Assembly: GCF_003337215.1 (NCBI RefSeq)
Contig: NZ_QPIG01000001.1
Span: forward strand, 496,001 to 560,000
DNA length: 64,000 nucleotides
DNA from: Oceanihabitans sediminis
GTDB lineage: Bacteria; Bacteroidota; Bacteroidia; Flavobacteriales; Flavobacteriaceae
Reading direction: 5' to 3'
Shown here: positions 1 to 9,234 of the stretch, piece after piece
How the letters are laid out: each line of letters begins with the position of its first letter
Position numbering within the stretch: the first letter of the stretch is position 1
The notes under the pieces: model-generated
Seen by the model: the letters and a program-made list of their open reading frames with translations, nothing else
Database searches by the model: none
Told to the model about the DNA's origin: nothing
Translations under genes and position numbers: made by a program

Positions 1-105
1 GACAAAAGCATTGCTGTTTTGGAACAGTTATTGTTATTTTTACAAGAAGAAAAATTAGAATCGGTAACAATCGATTCTCTATTTAATATAAAAGCATATG
101 CCTAA
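1..105 (+). CDS. C-terminal end of a truncated-by-window protein, possibly polysaccharide deacetylase family
   Basis: Reading frame 1 is open from the first base to a TAA at 103-105 and encodes 34 residues ending in LFNIKAYA. The stop overlaps the ATG of the next gene (98) by 8 bases, which indicates translational coupling within the pigment operon. The tail (VLEQLLLFLQEEKLESVTID) resembles the end of polysaccharide deacetylases, a family found next to LolA-like genes in flexirubin clusters. That assignment is inference from a short tail and context, and the rest of the gene lies outside the window. Confidence 0.5.
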   Translation, partial: DKSIAVLEQLLLFLQEEKLESVTIDSLFNIKAYA

Positions 106-715
106 GATATTTTACCTATTATTTTTCATGGTTTTCGCTACGCAAGCACAAACAAAAATGAGTAGTACGGAAGCAGATGCTTTAAAAACAAAGGTGAAAG
201 CTTTAGCTTCTGCAACACAAACCATTTCTAGTGATTTTATACAATATAAACACCTGGATTTTTTAGATAATGCTATTGAGACTTCGGGAAAACTCGCCTT
301 TAAATCTCCTAACTTATTAAAATGGGAATATGTAAAGCCTTTTAAATATTCGGTTTTATTTAAAGATCAAACACTGTTTATTAATGACGAAGGAAACAAA
401 AGCAATGTAGATATTGGTAGTAACAAGATGTTTAAACAGTTAAACGAACTTATCATCAATAGCGTAAAAGGCGATATGTTTGATGAAACAGAATTCCGAA
501 TAGAATACTTCAAAAAAGAAGCAAACAGCTTGGTTTATTTCTTTCCAAAAGAGAAAAAATTTTCTAAATACATAGAAGCATTCCATATCCTTTTCAATGA
601 AAAAGGAGACGTGGTGGAAGTAAAAATGATAGAACCCTCACAAGATTACACCAAGATTGTTTTCACAAACAAAGTTCTAAACCAAACAATAGACAATGCG
701 GTATTTACTAATTAG
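98..715 (+). CDS. LolA-like outer-membrane lipoprotein carrier protein
   Basis: 205 residues. An N-terminal signal peptide (about residues 1-18, ending ATQAQ) predicts a periplasmic protein. The body shows the LolA/LolA-like pattern: a short F-x-Q segment near residue 48 (SDFIQYKHL), then SGKLAFKSPNLLKWEYVKP, where a beta-strand carries the conserved P-x-x-x-x-W-E-Y. LolA chaperones lipoproteins across the periplasm. In aryl-polyene/flexirubin loci a dedicated LolA-like protein is thought to shuttle the lipid-linked pigment or its lipoproteins. It overlaps the preceding stop by 8 bases and the following lipoprotein gene by 20 bases, so it belongs to the pigment operon rather than being the housekeeping lolA. 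Confidence 0.85.
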   Translation: MPKIFYLLFFMVFATQAQTKMSSTEADALKTKVKALASATQTISSDFIQYKHLDFLDNAIETSGKLAFKSPNLLKWEYVKPFKYSVLFKDQTLFINDEGNKSNVDIGSNKMFKQLNELIINSVKGDMFDETEFRIEYFKKEANSLVYFFPKEKKFSKYIEAFHILFNEKGDVVEVKMIEPSQDYTKIVFTNKVLNQTIDNAVFTN

Positions 716-1301
716 CATTTGTTTTTTGGTAGTAAGCTGTGCTTCATTCCCTAAAAAAAACAACTTTCAAAATACTGCTATAACAGGTGATATAAACAAT
801 CCGTATTTTTCTAACACAAATAAGGATTACGTTTATAAAGCGAATATAGAAGTATACAACAATAGCTTCGGTGGTTTGCTAATTATTAAAAAAACTGGCG
901 AACAGAAACATAGAATTGTTTTCACTACAGAAATGGGAAACAAATTATTTGATTTTCTTTTTGAAAAAGACAACTTCAAAGTAAACTACATCCTGGAGGA
1001 ACTTGACAGAAAAATACTGATCCAAGTTCTAAAAAAAGATTTTCAAGTTTTAGTTACCAAAAACTTAAAAACACAAGAAGCTTTTACTTCCAACAACCAA
1101 ACAGTAAAAAAAACAACTCTTGCTAATAAAAACTATTACTATTTTGAAACTCCGAAACTAACCAAAGTTATAAGAGCTAATAGTAGAAAAGAAAAAGTAA
1201 GGTTTCTGTTTACAGAAATAAATGATAATATTGCAGAACACATAGAGATTGTACACACTAATATTAAGTTGAAAATCAATCTTAAATCCATAACAGAATG
1301 A
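696..1301 (+). CDS. conserved lipoprotein of the pigment cluster
   Basis: 201 residues. It starts with a lipoprotein signal, MRYLLISICFLVVSC, with the lipidated Cys at residue 15, so it should be anchored to a membrane on the periplasmic side. No catalytic motif is visible. The rest is beta-rich and lysine-rich with alternating hydrophobics, compatible with a small lipocalin-like or LolB-like fold, but this is not demonstrable by eye. LolA-like and LolB-like proteins often pair, and its position directly after the LolA-like gene (20-base overlap) supports a role as the outer-membrane acceptor. That role is inference. Confidence 0.7.
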   Translation: MRYLLISICFLVVSCASFPKKNNFQNTAITGDINNPYFSNTNKDYVYKANIEVYNNSFGGLLIIKKTGEQKHRIVFTTEMGNKLFDFLFEKDNFKVNYILEELDRKILIQVLKKDFQVLVTKNLKTQEAFTSNNQTVKKTTLANKNYYYFETPKLTKVIRANSRKEKVRFLFTEINDNIAEHIEIVHTNIKLKINLKSITE

Positions 1302-1918
1302 AAAAAGCCCTATTAAGTTTAGCCTTATTGGTAACAAGTAGCATTGCAATTGCTCAGGTAACCGTGAGCCCGGGAATAAAAGCAGGTATAAATAAGTCTA
1401 ATATTAGTGATATGGAAGGAACTTCTTCTAAAACAGGCTTTCATGCAGGACTGTTTGTTAATTTAGACCTAGCTAGTTTTTATGAACTTCAGGTAGAAAC
1501 CACCTACTCCAACCAAGGAGCTAAAGTAAAAAACTACAGTTTAGATAATTACCAAGGAGATGTAATTATAAACGAAAATGGCACTTCCGATTTAAACTTA
1601 GATTATCTATCTATCGGTATTGCAAATAAATTCTTTATTGTAAAAGATTTAGGGGTCCACTTTATTGTAGGACCAACCATTGATATCCTTTTAAAGGATG
1701 ATTTTGGAGACTCTACTCCAATAGACTTCTCCTTTTTTGGAGGTGTTGGTTATGAATTTCCATTCGGACTGGCTATCGAAGCAAGATACAAACAAGGGAT
1801 TATCGATTTAGATGATGGCTTAACTACCTTTGGAAGCGAAAATACCGAATACGATAAAAACTATTTAAATGGTGTACTTCAACTTGGAGTGGCTTATAAA
1901 TTCGACTTTAGAAAATAA
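1298..1918 (+). CDS. small outer-membrane beta-barrel protein (PorT/OMP_b-brl family)
   Basis: 206 residues. The signal peptide covers about residues 1-19 (ends SIAIAQ). The mature part begins VTVSPGIKAGINKSN and consists of alternating aromatic/hydrophobic strands. It contains LQVETTYSNQGAKV and ends in KF-D-F, all typical of the eight-stranded PorT-like barrels common in Bacteroidetes. It starts inside the stop of the previous gene (ATGA overlap) and ends 3 bases before the FabZ-like gene. Its specific role in the cluster is unknown. Family assignment is by pattern only. Confidence 0.75.
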   Translation: MKKALLSLALLVTSSIAIAQVTVSPGIKAGINKSNISDMEGTSSKTGFHAGLFVNLDLASFYELQVETTYSNQGAKVKNYSLDNYQGDVIINENGTSDLNLDYLSIGIANKFFIVKDLGVHFIVGPTIDILLKDDFGDSTPIDFSFFGGVGYEFPFGLAIEARYKQGIIDLDDGLTTFGSENTEYDKNYLNGVLQLGVAYKFDFRK

Positions 1919-1921
1919 ACC

Positions 1922-2287
1922 ATGCAGTTAAAAGACTTTTACAAAATAAACAATCTAGAGGTAGACAAAAACTTGGCTACTGCTAATATTACTATAAACA
2001 AAGAGCACGATATTTTTAAGGGGCATTTCCCAGGAAACCCTGTGACTCCCGGAGTTTGTATGATGCAAATTATTAAAGAGTTGACAGAACAGATTGTTGA
2101 TAAAAAATTAATGATGCAGACATCTAGCAATATTAAATTTATGGCAATTATAAATCCTGAGAAAACGCCAGACTTAGTATTAACTCTAGATATAAGAGAA
2201 ACCGAAACAGGTTATAAAGTCAAAAACACTACCACTTTCAACGAAACTGTGGCATTAAAATTGACAAGTAATTTTATAGAAAAATAA
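1922..2287 (+). CDS. FabZ-like hotdog-fold protein (3-hydroxyacyl-ACP dehydratase family)
   Basis: 121 residues, single hotdog domain. The FabZ signature is present at residues 35-45 (HFPGNPVTPGV) with the catalytic-type His35. In FabZ the residue four positions after the PGV is the catalytic Glu. Here that position is Gln49 (CMMQ), so the acid/base partner seems to be replaced. The protein is also shorter than housekeeping FabZ (about 140-150). In the pigment locus it would act on ACP-bound polyene intermediates, as a dehydratase with altered chemistry or as a thioester-binding partner. It lies 3 bases after the barrel gene, in the operon. Confidence 0.8.
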   Translation: MQLKDFYKINNLEVDKNLATANITINKEHDIFKGHFPGNPVTPGVCMMQIIKELTEQIVDKKLMMQTSSNIKFMAIINPEKTPDLVLTLDIRETETGYKVKNTTTFNETVALKLTSNFIEK

Positions 2288-2294
2288 AATACTT

Positions 2295-2792
2295 ATGAAA
2301 TCTATTTTTGTGCTTATTGCTGCTTTTTTTATTACTATTCAATCTTTAGATTTGAACAGTTTAAGAATTGCTTACAAAGAAGCGGTACAAGACAAAACTA
2401 AAACCGAAGCTCTTCACGCTTCTTTAGAAAAAATAAACAAAGAAGATAAAACAGAGTTTATTGCATACAAAGGTGCAGTTATAGCTCTAGCTGCCAAGCA
2501 CACAAAGACTTTAAAATCTAAAAAAGAAGGTTTTATTGAAGGAGTTACCTTGTTAGAGTATGCCATAGAAAAAGACCCAAACAATATTGAAGCACGTTTT
2601 ATTCGTTTAGGAATTCAAGAAAACACACCTAAGATTTTAAAATACAAAAGTAATATTACCGAGGACAAGCTTTTTATTTTAGAGCATTTTAAAAACATAC
2701 AACCTTCATCCTTAAGAAATCATATAAAAGACTATATTTTACAGTCTAAAGCCTTTACAGATGAAGAAAAATCATTAGTTTTAGGCTCATAA
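2295..2792 (+). CDS. hypothetical exported protein of the pigment cluster
   Basis: 165 residues with a hydrophobic N-terminus (MKSIFVLIAAFFITIQS) that looks like a signal peptide. The remainder is mostly helical and charged. The segment LLEYAIEKDPNNIEARFIRLGIQENTPKILKY resembles a TPR-like helical pair. No enzymatic motif is visible. It follows the hotdog gene by 7 bases and precedes the glycosyltransferase by 18. Proteins of this shape recur in flavobacterial flexirubin-type clusters, but I cannot give a function. Confidence 0.65.
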   Translation: MKSIFVLIAAFFITIQSLDLNSLRIAYKEAVQDKTKTEALHASLEKINKEDKTEFIAYKGAVIALAAKHTKTLKSKKEGFIEGVTLLEYAIEKDPNNIEARFIRLGIQENTPKILKYKSNITEDKLFILEHFKNIQPSSLRNHIKDYILQSKAFTDEEKSLVLGS

Positions 2793-2810
2793 ATAGAAAA
2801 CACTTTTTAA

Positions 2811-4007
2811 GTGAATAACGAGCTATTAGTCAACAAAATAAACGCCTTAAAAATTTGTGTGTTAATACCAACATACAATAACGAACGCACCCTAAAACGT
2901 GTGGTTGATGGTGTTTTACAGTTCACTGAAAACATTATTATTATTAATGATGGCTCTACAGATAGCACCTCTAAAATCCTAGAAAACTACCCGCATCTTA
3001 CACATATTCCTATTGAAAAAAACACCGGAAAAGGAAACGCTTTACGGCTAGGATTTAAAAAAGCTAGATCTTTAGCTTATGATTATGCCATTACAATAGA
3101 TTCTGACGGACAACATTTTCCAGAGGATATTCCTGTTTTTATAGAAGCTTTAGAACAAGCTAAAAACAAAAACCTATTGCTTATAGGAGCAAGAAACATG
3201 AGCCATGAATCGGTTCCTGGGAAAAGTAGTTTTGGTAATAAGTTTTCTAATTTTTGGTTTTGGTTTGAAACCGGAATTAAACTCACAGACACGCAATCTG
3301 GATTTAGATTATACCCTTTAAAACCTTTAGAAAAACTAAACTTTTACACCAAGAAATTTGAGTTTGAAATTGAAGCAATTGTAAGGGCTGCATGGAATGA
3401 TGTTGAGGTTAAAAACGTTCCAATCCAAGTATTGTATGATGAAAGTGAACGTGTTTCTCATTTTAGGCCTTTCAAGGATTTTACAAGAATTAGCATTTTA
3501 AATACTGTTTTAGTTATCATACTTGCGTTCTATATAAAGCCGAGAGACCTTTATAGAAAATTAAAAAAAAAAGGAATTAAGAGATTCTTTATTGAAGACT
3601 TTTTAGGTAGCAACGATTCTGCAACAAAAAAAGCACTTTCCCTTTCTCTAGGAGTTTTTATTGGGCTTTCACCTTTGTGGGGATTCCACACCTTGTTAGT
3701 AATTTCGTTAGCTATACTATTGCGTTTAAACAAAGTAATTGCATTTGCGTTTTCAAATGTAAGCCTACCTCCTTTTATTCCGCTTGTTTTGTATGCCAGT
3801 TCTAAAGTCGGGCAAATGATTTTAGGAGTAGATTATAACTATACTTTAGATATGTTTAAAAGCGGATTTGAAATTACAGATCACCTAAAAACATATATTA
3901 TAGGAAGTTTCACACTAGCCCTTGTTTCTGCTATTGTACTTGGGTTTATTAGCTTTATATTCTTCAGTATTTTTGATAAAAAGAAAATATCTCTTCAAAA
4001 TGGATAG
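2811..4007 (+). CDS. family 2 glycosyltransferase fused to DUF2062 membrane domain
   Basis: 398 residues. The start is GTG at 2811, as no ATG is available upstream in frame. Residues about 14-250 form a GT-A fold GT2 enzyme: LIPTYNNERTLKRVVDGVL, then NDGSTDS (UDP-sugar binding) and the DxD-like TIDSDGQHFPEDI. Further conserved blocks are TGIKLTDTQSGFRLYPL and FEFEIEAIVRA, as in dolichol-phosphate-mannose-synthase-like enzymes. The last about 120 residues contain GVFIGLSPLWGFHTLL and two or three membrane spans, the DUF2062 domain. The fusion is recurrent in aryl-polyene-type loci, where it is expected to modify a lipid head group at the inner membrane. The stop overlaps the next ATG (4000) by 8 bases. 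Confidence 0.85.
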   Translation: MNNELLVNKINALKICVLIPTYNNERTLKRVVDGVLQFTENIIIINDGSTDSTSKILENYPHLTHIPIEKNTGKGNALRLGFKKARSLAYDYAITIDSDGQHFPEDIPVFIEALEQAKNKNLLLIGARNMSHESVPGKSSFGNKFSNFWFWFETGIKLTDTQSGFRLYPLKPLEKLNFYTKKFEFEIEAIVRAAWNDVEVKNVPIQVLYDESERVSHFRPFKDFTRISILNTVLVIILAFYIKPRDLYRKLKKKGIKRFFIEDFLGSNDSATKKALSLSLGVFIGLSPLWGFHTLLVISLAILLRLNKVIAFAFSNVSLPPFIPLVLYASSKVGQMILGVDYNYTLDMFKSGFEITDHLKTYIIGSFTLALVSAIVLGFISFIFFSIFDKKKISLQNG

Positions 4008-7000
4008 GCTGTTTTTTAAAATATACCAAGGCATAGCTTCCAAAAAACGAATAAGTATTGCTGTTGCTATAGCAGCTATAACAGCTTTGTTTTTCCTTGC
4101 TTCTAAAATGGAATTTGAGGAAGATATTACAAAACTTATTCCGCAAAGCGAAAAATCTTCCGAAGTACAAAAAGTACTAAAACAAGTTAATTTTGCCGAT
4201 AAAATCATTGTAAATATTCAGCGAAAAGAAAACGGAAGCACCGAGGATTTAACAGAATTTGCTTCAGAATTTTTAGATAGTATTTCTTCAACTTCCGAAG
4301 CATATATAAAGCATATTCAAGGGCAAGTTGCAGACGAGGATGTCATGAACACCTTGAACTTTGTTTATAATAATTTACCGTTGTTTTTAGATGCATCTGA
4401 TTATCAAAAAATACAGAACAAGTTAAATAAAGATAGCATTCAGGCCATTACAAACGCCAATTACAAAACCTTGATATCTCCTTCTGGTTTTGTTGCAAAA
4501 GTAACCATTTTAAAAGATCCTTTAGGCTTATCATTCATAGCTTTAAAGAAATTACAAGGGCTAAGTTTTGGGGACGACTTTACACTTCAAAATGGTTTTT
4601 TGATTAGTAAAGATAAAAACAATGTCTTGCTTTTTATTAGTCCGAAGTACGCCTCAAGCGAAACAGATAAAAACGCATATTTCGCAGCTAATTTATACGC
4701 ATTACAAGAGCTACTTAACACAAAATTTAACAGGAAAGTAGAAGTAGAATATTTTGGCGGAACACTTATTGCTGTTGCAAATGCCAAGCAAATAAAAAAA
4801 GATATTCAGCTAACCGTAGGTATTGCTGTTACGGTTTTATTATTGATTCTTATTTTATTCTACAAAAAGCTAATTGTTCCATTAATTTTATTCACTCCCA
4901 CTGTTTTAGCAGCACTTTTAGCAGTTGCTTTATTGGTTTTAATACGTGGAAAAATTTCTGCAATTTCTTTAGGAATAGGCTCGGTTCTTTTAGGTGTCAC
5001 CCTAGATTATGCTTTGCATATTCTCACGCATATTCGCAGTAATAACAATGTAAAAATGCTGTATAAAGAAATTACCAAACCTATTTTAATGAGTAGCTTA
5101 ACTACGGCATTAGCCTTTTTATGTCTGCTTTTTATAGAGTCACAAGCGTTACAAGACTTAGGAATCTTTGCAGCAATAAGCGTCTTAAGTTCTTCGGTAT
5201 TTGCTCTTATTTTTATTCCGCAGGTGTACCATACTAAAGTAGAACTTAGCAGTAAAAAAAACATCATAGATCGAATTGCAGCCTATGCATTACACAAAAA
5301 CAAATGGGCTTTAATCTTGCTAGGAGTACTTTTAACCATTAGTACATTTACTTACAACAAAGTAACTTTCAATAAGGATTTAGCCAAGCTGAATTTTGAA
5401 CCAAAAGCTTTAATGCAAGCCCAAGAAAGACTAGATGCACTTACAAATATTTCTTCAAAATCGGTGTATATAGCTGCTTACGGAAATTCAGAAAACGAAG
5501 CACTTAAAGTAAACGATGCTATTTTATCAAAACTACAAAAGCTTCAAAAAGAAAATAAAGTCATCGAATTTAGTTCCATTGGCTCTTTGGTTCAGTCTAA
5601 AGAACTTCAAACAAATAAAATAAATAGCTGGAAGCATTTTTGGACTTCAGAAACCATACAAAACACCCAACAAAACTTCATAGAAAGCGGAAATACTCTA
5701 GGATTTAAACCTTCTACTTTCCATCATTTTTATTCTTTATTAGAAAGTGATTTTAAACCACTAACCATTAGTGATTTTGAGGAATTAAAAATTGTTTCAA
5801 CAGCAGATTATATCACAACAAAAGATGCTTTTTCTACAATTACTACCTTGGTGAAAGTCCAAGATGAAAACACCGAAGATTTAGTAAATGCATTTAAAGA
5901 GGAAAAACAAACCATTATTGTAGATAGAAAACACATGAACGAAACCTTTTTAGGAAACCTAAAAACAGACTTTAATCGTTTGGTTTTATACTCGTCTGTA
6001 GTTGTTTTAATACTCCTATTACTTTTTTACAAAAGTCTCTCTTTAACCTTAGTTACAGCCATTCCGATTGCGCTTACCTGGTTTTTAACCATTGGTACTA
6101 TGGGCTTATTGGGTATTCCGTTTAATATTTTCAATATCATAATCTCTACATTTATTTTCGGATTGGGTATTGATTACTGCATCTTTATAACCAACGGTTT
6201 ATTGCAGGAATATAGAACGGGAGAAAAAGCACTTCCTACGCACAAAACTTCTATCATTCTTTCAGTTATTACAACTATTTTAGGCGTTGGAGTTTTAATT
6301 TTTGCCAAGCATCCTGCTTTGCATTCTATTTCATTGGTTTCTATCATCGGGATCTTTTCTGCTTTATTTATATCGTTTAGTATTCAGCCTTTACTTTTTA
6401 ATTTATTTATTGGCAGCAAAACAAAAAGACCTATTAGCCTTCGTTTGTTATTACATTCTGTTTTGTCCTTTGGGTATTACGGCATCGGCGGTTTTATAAT
6501 GTCTTTACTAAGTGTGGTTTTAATTCCCATTCTTCCTATTTCAAAAAAAAGGAAAATGTTAGGATTTCATAAAGTACTTTCTACGTTTATGAAATCTGTA
6601 TTATACACCAATCCCTTTGTTAAAAAACGAATCATCAATCTCCCGAAAGAAAACTTCGAAAAGCAAGGGATTATTATTGCAAACCATACTTCCTTTTTAG
6701 ATATACTTGCAATTGGCATGCTGCATCCTAAAATTATTTTTCTGGTTAACGATTGGGTGTATAACTCCCCTATTTTTGGAAAAGCAGTAAAACTTGCTGG
6801 CTTTTACCCTGTTTCTAATGGCATTGACAATGGTGTTTCTCACTTGCAAACCAAGGTAGATCAAGGATATTCTTTAATAGCCTTCCCAGAGGGAACTCGC
6901 TCGTACACCAATAAAATAAAGCGTTTCCATAAAGGCGCTTTTTATTTAGCAGAAAAACTACAACTTGATATTATTCCTGTTCTTATTCATGGAAATTCTG

Positions 7001-7677
7001 AAGTGCTACCAAAAGGAAGTTTTATTATTAAAAACGGAAGCATCACTGTAAAAATATTAGATAGAATTTCCTCTGAAGACACTGCTTTCGGAACAACTTC
7101 TAGAGAAAAAACCAAAGCTATAAGTGCGCACTTTAAAAAGAAATTTGAAGTGCTACGTCAGGAAATAGAAGACGCCACCTACTTCCATAGAATTGTTTTA
7201 GAAGATTATAGATACAAAGGAGACGATTTATACCAACAGGTGAAACAAGACTTAAAAAATAATGCTTCTGACTATAAACAAATACTGGATACTATTGATA
7301 AAAAAGCTAGCATTTTACATATTTCTAAAGATGCAGGACAGCTAGATTTCTTATTAGCTTTAGATGGACCTGACAGAAAAATACATTCTTTTATTGAAGA
7401 TCAAAACATCAGAATAATTGTTCGTAACAGCTATATTACAAATACAAATTATAAAATTTCAATCCTTAATTCTTTAGAAGAAAGTTTAGAAAACAATGCT
7501 TCGGTTGTAATTATTAATAGCCATGAAATAAAACAAAATCAATTAGAAGACTTAGCAAAAACAGCAAATCTTTTTGTATTATTAAAAGAAAGCCGAAATT
7601 TATATTCAGAAACCTTGAGGAATTTAGGTTTTAATATTTCAGCAGAAAATAAATCAAGTATCATCTTAAAAAAATAA
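4000..7677 (+). CDS. MMPL/RND-type exporter fused to PlsC-like acyltransferase and a degenerate methyltransferase-like tail
   Basis: 1,225 residues counted from ATG 4000. An in-frame ATG at 3922 would overlap the previous gene by 86 bases and is less likely, while 4000 gives the 8-base overlap seen elsewhere in this operon. Residues about 1-840 are a duplicated MMPL exporter: one span at about 15-30, a periplasmic loop, five spans (GIGSVLLGVTLDYALHILTH), then a second set ending GLGIDYCIFITNGLL. Residues about 870-1040 are a PlsC domain with NHTSFLD near 894 and FPEGTRS near 961. The last about 185 residues contain ILHISKDAGQLDFLLAL, which looks like a class I methyltransferase motif I with its glycines lost. 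It probably exports and acylates the pigment-lipid. Confidence 0.85.
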   Translation: MDRLFFKIYQGIASKKRISIAVAIAAITALFFLASKMEFEEDITKLIPQSEKSSEVQKVLKQVNFADKIIVNIQRKENGSTEDLTEFASEFLDSISSTSEAYIKHIQGQVADEDVMNTLNFVYNNLPLFLDASDYQKIQNKLNKDSIQAITNANYKTLISPSGFVAKVTILKDPLGLSFIALKKLQGLSFGDDFTLQNGFLISKDKNNVLLFISPKYASSETDKNAYFAANLYALQELLNTKFNRKVEVEYFGGTLIAVANAKQIKKDIQLTVGIAVTVLLLILILFYKKLIVPLILFTPTVLAALLAVALLVLIRGKISAISLGIGSVLLGVTLDYALHILTHIRSNNNVKMLYKEITKPILMSSLTTALAFLCLLFIESQALQDLGIFAAISVLSSSVFALIFIPQVYHTKVELSSKKNIIDRIAAYALHKNKWALILLGVLLTISTFTYNKVTFNKDLAKLNFEPKALMQAQERLDALTNISSKSVYIAAYGNSENEALKVNDAILSKLQKLQKENKVIEFSSIGSLVQSKELQTNKINSWKHFWTSETIQNTQQNFIESGNTLGFKPSTFHHFYSLLESDFKPLTISDFEELKIVSTADYITTKDAFSTITTLVKVQDENTEDLVNAFKEEKQTIIVDRKHMNETFLGNLKTDFNRLVLYSSVVVLILLLLFYKSLSLTLVTAIPIALTWFLTIGTMGLLGIPFNIFNIIISTFIFGLGIDYCIFITNGLLQEYRTGEKALPTHKTSIILSVITTILGVGVLIFAKHPALHSISLVSIIGIFSALFISFSIQPLLFNLFIGSKTKRPISLRLLLHSVLSFGYYGIGGFIMSLLSVVLIPILPISKKRKMLGFHKVLSTFMKSVLYTNPFVKKRIINLPKENFEKQGIIIANHTSFLDILAIGMLHPKIIFLVNDWVYNSPIFGKAVKLAGFYPVSNGIDNGVSHLQTKVDQGYSLIAFPEGTRSYTNKIKRFHKGAFYLAEKLQLDIIPVLIHGNSEVLPKGSFIIKNGSITVKILDRISSEDTAFGTTSREKTKAISAHFKKKFEVLRQEIEDATYFHRIVLEDYRYKGDDLYQQVKQDLKNNASDYKQILDTIDKKASILHISKDAGQLDFLLALDGPDRKIHSFIEDQNIRIIVRNSYITNTNYKISILNSLEESLENNASVVIINSHEIKQNQLEDLAKTANLFVLLKESRNLYSETLRNLGFNISAENKSSIILKK

Positions 7678-7681
7678 AACC

Positions 7682-9220
7682 TTGAAGTACAAAGAACATT
7701 ACGATGTGGTAATAGTAGGTAGTGGTCTTGCCGGCTTGGTTTCTGCAATCATTCTTGCTAAAGAAGGTATGCAGGTTTGTGTGCTTGAAAAAAACAATCA
7801 ATTTGGCGGAAACTTACAAACCTTTGTTCGTAATAAAACAATTTTTGATACCGGTGTGCATTATATTGGCGGACTAAGCGAAGGGCAAAATCTGCATCAA
7901 TACTTTAAATACCTAGATATTCTTCAAGGAATCAAACTACATAAAATGGATGAAGATGGTTTTGATATCATTTCGTTTGATGGAGACCCAAAAGAATACA
8001 GACATGCCCAAGGACATGATAATTTTGTAGAAAACCTTTTAGAAGATTTTCCTGAAGAAGAGAAGGGCATCAAAATGTACAGCAAACAACTTCAGGAAAC
8101 CTGTAAAAAATTCCCATTATATTCTCTTGAAAAAGGAAAGCCATATTACGATGATGCAGAGATTTTTGAGCTTCCAGCAAAAGATTATATAAACTCTTTT
8201 ACCAACAACAAAAAACTACAAGCGGTATTAGCAGGAACCAATTATTTATATGCAGGTGATAAAAACCGAACTCCTTTTTATGTTCATGCTTTATCCACCA
8301 ACTCTTATATACAAAGCGCCTACCGAGTTGTAAATGGAGGGAGTCAGTTAACTAAAACACTCCTTAAAAGAGTGAGAGAACATGGCGGAGACGCTTTTAA
8401 ACGTCATGAAGTTTCGAAATTTAATTATGAAGATGGTAAAATCACTTCGGTAAGTACCACAAACGGCGTAGAAGTTAAAGGAGATTTATTCATTTCTAAT
8501 ATCGAACCGAAGCTTACCATCAAAATGGTTGGAGAAGATAAATTCAAAAAATCTTATACCAACAGAATTGAAAAAATTGAAAGCACCATTGCGGCCTTCA
8601 GCCTTTATATTGTTTTAAAACCGAACAGTTTCAAATATCAAAACAAAAACTTTTACCATTTTAAAGATGAAACTAAAATTTGGGATTCTCTCCATTACTC
8701 GCAAGAAAGCTGGCCAGAAGGCTATATGCTTTCAATGGGAATAAAAGATAATACAGCGGAATATGGTGAAACCATTTCTGTAATGACCTACATGAATTAC
8801 GACGAGTTACTGCCATGGGAAGACACGCATAACACCATCGTAAATAAAAATGAACGAGGACAAACCTACGAGCAATTCAAAAAAGAAAAGGCAGAAATTC
8901 TTATTGACGAAATAGAAAAAAAATTCCCAAACATAAGAGATTGCATCGAAGCTTACTACACCTCAACGCCATTATCCTACAGAGATTATATAGGAAGCGA
9001 TAGAGGGGCAATGTACGCTTATGTAAAAGATGTAAACAAGCCTTTACATTCGCTACTTTCCCCAAGAACTAAAATCAAAAATTTATTTCTTACGGGTCAA
9101 AGTTTAAATATGCACGGTATTTTAGGAGTAACCATAAGTGCTATAAATACCTGTTCAGAAATTCTTGGAAAAGATTATTTACTAGATAAAATTTTAGAGT
9201 CTAATAAACACGAAGTTTAG
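7682..9220 (+). CDS. NAD(P)/FAD-dependent oxidoreductase, phytoene desaturase (CrtI)-like
   Basis: 512 residues. The start is TTG at 7682, 4 bases after the previous stop, placed so that the Rossmann fold begins correctly (YDVVIVGSGLAGLVSAIILA, with the GxGxxG dinucleotide-binding motif at about 12-17 and the acidic end VCVLEKN). The C-terminus has the CrtI-family closing block FLTGQSLNMHGILGVTISAINTC. Related proteins are carotenoid desaturases/isomerases and all-trans-retinol saturases. Within this cluster the substrate is more likely the aryl polyene than a carotenoid, which is inference. It is predicted to be cytoplasmic or membrane-peripheral. Confidence 0.85.
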   Translation: MKYKEHYDVVIVGSGLAGLVSAIILAKEGMQVCVLEKNNQFGGNLQTFVRNKTIFDTGVHYIGGLSEGQNLHQYFKYLDILQGIKLHKMDEDGFDIISFDGDPKEYRHAQGHDNFVENLLEDFPEEEKGIKMYSKQLQETCKKFPLYSLEKGKPYYDDAEIFELPAKDYINSFTNNKKLQAVLAGTNYLYAGDKNRTPFYVHALSTNSYIQSAYRVVNGGSQLTKTLLKRVREHGGDAFKRHEVSKFNYEDGKITSVSTTNGVEVKGDLFISNIEPKLTIKMVGEDKFKKSYTNRIEKIESTIAAFSLYIVLKPNSFKYQNKNFYHFKDETKIWDSLHYSQESWPEGYMLSMGIKDNTAEYGETISVMTYMNYDELLPWEDTHNTIVNKNERGQTYEQFKKEKAEILIDEIEKKFPNIRDCIEAYYTSTPLSYRDYIGSDRGAMYAYVKDVNKPLHSLLSPRTKIKNLFLTGQSLNMHGILGVTISAINTCSEILGKDYLLDKILESNKHEV

Positions 9221-9234
9221 CAAAACCGTAAGCT

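Noticed and set aside
3922-3999. Earlier start for the MMPL-acyltransferase gene
   Set aside because: It would overlap the glycosyltransferase gene by 86 bases and is its reverse-frame shadow. ATG 4000 gives the 8-base overlap typical of this operon.
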